From NCBI RefSeq assembly GCF_040958095.1, contig NC_091181.1:27066783-27130782 (forward strand): a DNA stretch of 64,000 nucleotides. Reading direction: 5' to 3'. The position numbers and the translations under genes were made by a program. Below are positions 61,919 to 64,000 of this stretch, piece after piece. The notes under the pieces are model-generated. The model made no database searches. It had not been told where the DNA came from and was given only the letters and a program-made list of their open reading frames with translations. Source of the DNA: Procambarus clarkii (taxonomy: Eukaryota > Arthropoda > Malacostraca > Decapoda > Cambaridae). Every line of letters starts with the position of its first letter. Position 1 is the first letter of the stretch.

Positions 61919-63370
61919 CTGTAAATAATACATTTTATATAATAAAGTAAGAAAAAACTTACATTATTATTAAACATCTCTCATTACACCATTAACTCTT
62001 GCATATGCAGTGCTACTAAACAAACTTTTCACAGCACTCTGTCAATCCCATACATCTTCATCATTCACTAAATTCTTTTATTAACTTTTCATGGCCATAA
62101 ATGCAAAGTCTCAATGAAAATGTCTGAACTACACACTCTCTTCTACTATAGAACCCAACTTATCACATCAATTTCTCAGTAATTTACTGTACTCTTCTCA
62201 TCATTATCTTAGTTCACCTAATGGTTCCTATAGTCAGGGATTAGTCTGTTAGTCTTATTGAGATCCCCCATAAGCCAACCATTGATCTTCTTCAGGATGC
62301 AACCCACAACAGTCAGCTAACTCCTAGATATCTATTTACCATCAAGCGAACATTAGGTGAAGGGAAACAGTGCTTAAATGCTTCTGTTCTACTGCAGGAA
62401 TTGAATCTGGGACTTTTCAGCCGGGTGCAGTGCAGTGCAACTTTAACTGCAATGCACCGCTTTCTTCTCTATTTGTATAGTTGTACAATTGGTATTTTCC
62501 AGTCCGCTGGGCTATTACCAATATTTGATGACTTTCAGCAAGTTTTCAACACTGACTGTTTTACCTTTTCCTCTTAACATTGAATTATTTCTGCTTATAT
62601 TTCATAGCACCTGAAGCTGTCCCATATTTCTGTTCCTTCACAGAGCCACTCACATCTTCCATTGATATATACCAGTCCATCGTCCTCTTTAGGTAGTACT
62701 TATAGTAACAATGAGGACCATTGTACATACGTACATTGGCATAAAAGGCAATTCAAAAGTAGAAATCGAAACTATTGAATTTGGACAAACCGGAAAAGGT
62801 TTTGTACTGACATCGCCAAGAAAATTTAACTTAATCTAACCTTCCTAGGCCTAATACATGCTATCTGAGGCCTAATATAGTACATATATATGCTACACTA
62901 GGCCTAGGAATATTTAAGTTTGGTTTTTAGCTTTATTTTTTTCTGAACCCTATAAAGTGAATACCATAGTGCCAAATTTTACTATTTAATTGTCAATTAG
63001 GTCTATGTATGTACAATGGTCCACATAGTTGCAAACAGTACTACCTAAACACCAGGATGGGTTGTATATATAAGCTCTCATATGATATTGCACTATTTTC
63101 ACACCATCACATCCAATCATGTTACCTCTTCCATAAGTTCCACCCATTAGACATTCACTTTCCTAATTTTAATCATCTCTTCACCATTTAACATTCTCAT
63201 TTTCTGCTGCACTTCCTTACTTCTTTCCAAGAGAGCTTCCAATTTTCTGAATAATTTTCTTCATATCTCATTCACCATTTATCATATTAAACAAATTTCT
63301 TCACATACCTTTTAATCTCGACATACTCTATTCTTTTGGCTTTATCTTTTGTTTACTCTATATTTAGAAA
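61919..63370. other. LTN1 intron continuing to the right, repeat-rich
   Basis: No further LTN1 exon is recognised between 61922 and the window edge. A minus-strand SINE occupies about 62250-62455 (B-box region near 62395, body ggttgcatcctgaagaagat). The rest is AT-rich with no gene seen. Confidence 0.5.
62250..62455 (-). repeat. tRNA-derived SINE (minus orientation)
   Basis: Diverged member of the 6384-6590 family: minus strand aagtcccagattcaattcct, then tatctaggagttagctgact and gttgtgggttgcatcctgaa. Confidence 0.6.
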
Positions 63371-63420
63371 CTAATTATCAAAAGAAGGCACCAAGCTGGG
63401 AAGGCTATGTAGCACCATTA
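63371..63420 (-). mobile_element. Minimal 3'-end copy of the I-type LINE
   Basis: ctaattatcaaaagaaggca then ccaagctgggaaggctatgt and agcaccat match 20100-20150; homology ends there. Only ~50 bp are present. Confidence 0.65.
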
Positions 63421-63599
63421 CTCTATACAGTATTTAGAAAATCCTCATCATGTTCTTGCCCCTGCAGTATCCCACCAAGCAGTACTTCACTCATTCTCCT
63501 ACCAATTTGTGCAAATCCACATACTTCCTTCCTACAGTATTTTTAACCAAATATTTCTTGTATACATTACATTCTACATATTACTAAAAGTTAAATTTT

Positions 63600-63666
63600 T
63601 CCATGTATGTATGTATGTATGAATATATATATACATACACACACACACATTATATATATATATAAT
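63600..63666. repeat. Compound microsatellite (atgt, ta, ca)
   Basis: gtatgtatgtatgtatg, a short TA run, (ca)6 and a second TA run directly abutting the foldback element. Confidence 0.85.
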
Positions 63667-64000
63667 GTCGTACCTAGTAGCCAGAACACACTTCTCAGCC
63701 TACTATGCAAGGCCCGATTTGCCTAATAAGCCAAGTTTTCCTGAATTAATATATTTTCTCTAATTTTTTTCTTATGAAATGATAAAGCTATCCATTTCAT
63801 TATGTATGAGGTCAATTTTTTTTATTGGAGTTAAAATTAACGTAGATATATGACCGAACCTAACCAACCCTACCTAACCTATCTTTATAGGTTAGGTTAG
63901 GGTAGCCGAAAAAGTTAGGTTAGGTTAGATAGTCGAAAAAACATTAATTCATGAAAACTTGGCTAATTAGGCAAATCGGGCCTTGCATAGTAGGCTGAGA
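63667..64000. repeat. Second telomere-motif foldback element (cut by window edge)
   Basis: Begins gtcgtacctagtagccagaa like 13892. After the inverted-repeat arm its core is reversed relative to that copy: the ttttcttatgaaatgataaa segment comes first and the (CCTAA)n/(TTAGG)n block follows at about 63855-63935. The closing arm runs off the window. Confidence 0.85.

Noticed and set aside
62630-62720. Possible further LTN1 exon on the minus strand
   Set aside because: A short open stretch reads VSGSVKEQKYGTASG but lacks a matching acceptor/donor pair and has no resemblance to listerin that I can recognise.

Overview
The window is eukaryotic nuclear DNA, most likely from a decapod crustacean and probably a freshwater crayfish. 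The inference rests on AT-rich, intron-heavy sequence, arthropod-type (TTAGG)n runs, and a dense load of tRNA-derived SINEs, I-, CR1- and Penelope-type retroelements, Tigger and TTAA-flanked DNA transposons and DIRS-like elements of a kind familiar from decapod genomes. The species cannot be fixed from the sequence alone. Nothing prokaryotic (operons, CRISPR, phage) is present.

Two host genes are recognisable, both on the minus strand and both split by large introns. SYS1 (29749-39430) has a complete four-exon coding sequence for a 155-residue Golgi membrane protein. LTN1, the ribosome quality control E3 ligase listerin, enters from the right edge; its last six coding exons (61918 down to 49360) encode about the C-terminal 323 residues, including the RWD-like region and the RING domain. 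All exon junctions carry GT/AG sites and keep the reading frame.

The best preserved mobile element is a full-length non-LTR retrotransposon of the I group at 20093-26340 (minus strand), with intact ORF1 (three CCHC knuckles) and ORF2 (endonuclease, reverse transcriptase, RNase H), flanked by a perfect 13-bp target-site duplication. Four decayed or very short copies of its 3' end lie elsewhere in the window.

Three DIRS-like tyrosine-recombinase retroelements (49628-53597, 54791-57239, 58920-60597) sit in three successive LTN1 introns, all in the sense orientation of the gene. They are recognised by inverted terminal repeats, by an internal complementary region that matches the two termini joined end to end, and by decayed recombinase, RNase H and gag-like frames.

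Layout: 1-20000 is gene-free repeat territory (Penelope remnant, foldback elements, a 765-bp palindrome, SINEs, CR1 fragments, TA arrays). 20093-26340 is the intact LINE. 26.9-39.4 kb is SYS1 with TTAA-flanked and Tigger DNA elements in its introns and 3' flank. 39.5-49.3 kb is an intergenic graveyard of piggyBac-, Penelope-, CR1-like and SINE remnants, with a possible SYS1 first exon near 43 kb. 49.3-61.9 kb is the LTN1 3' end. 62-64 kb is repeat sequence ending in a second telomere-motif foldback element cut by the window edge.
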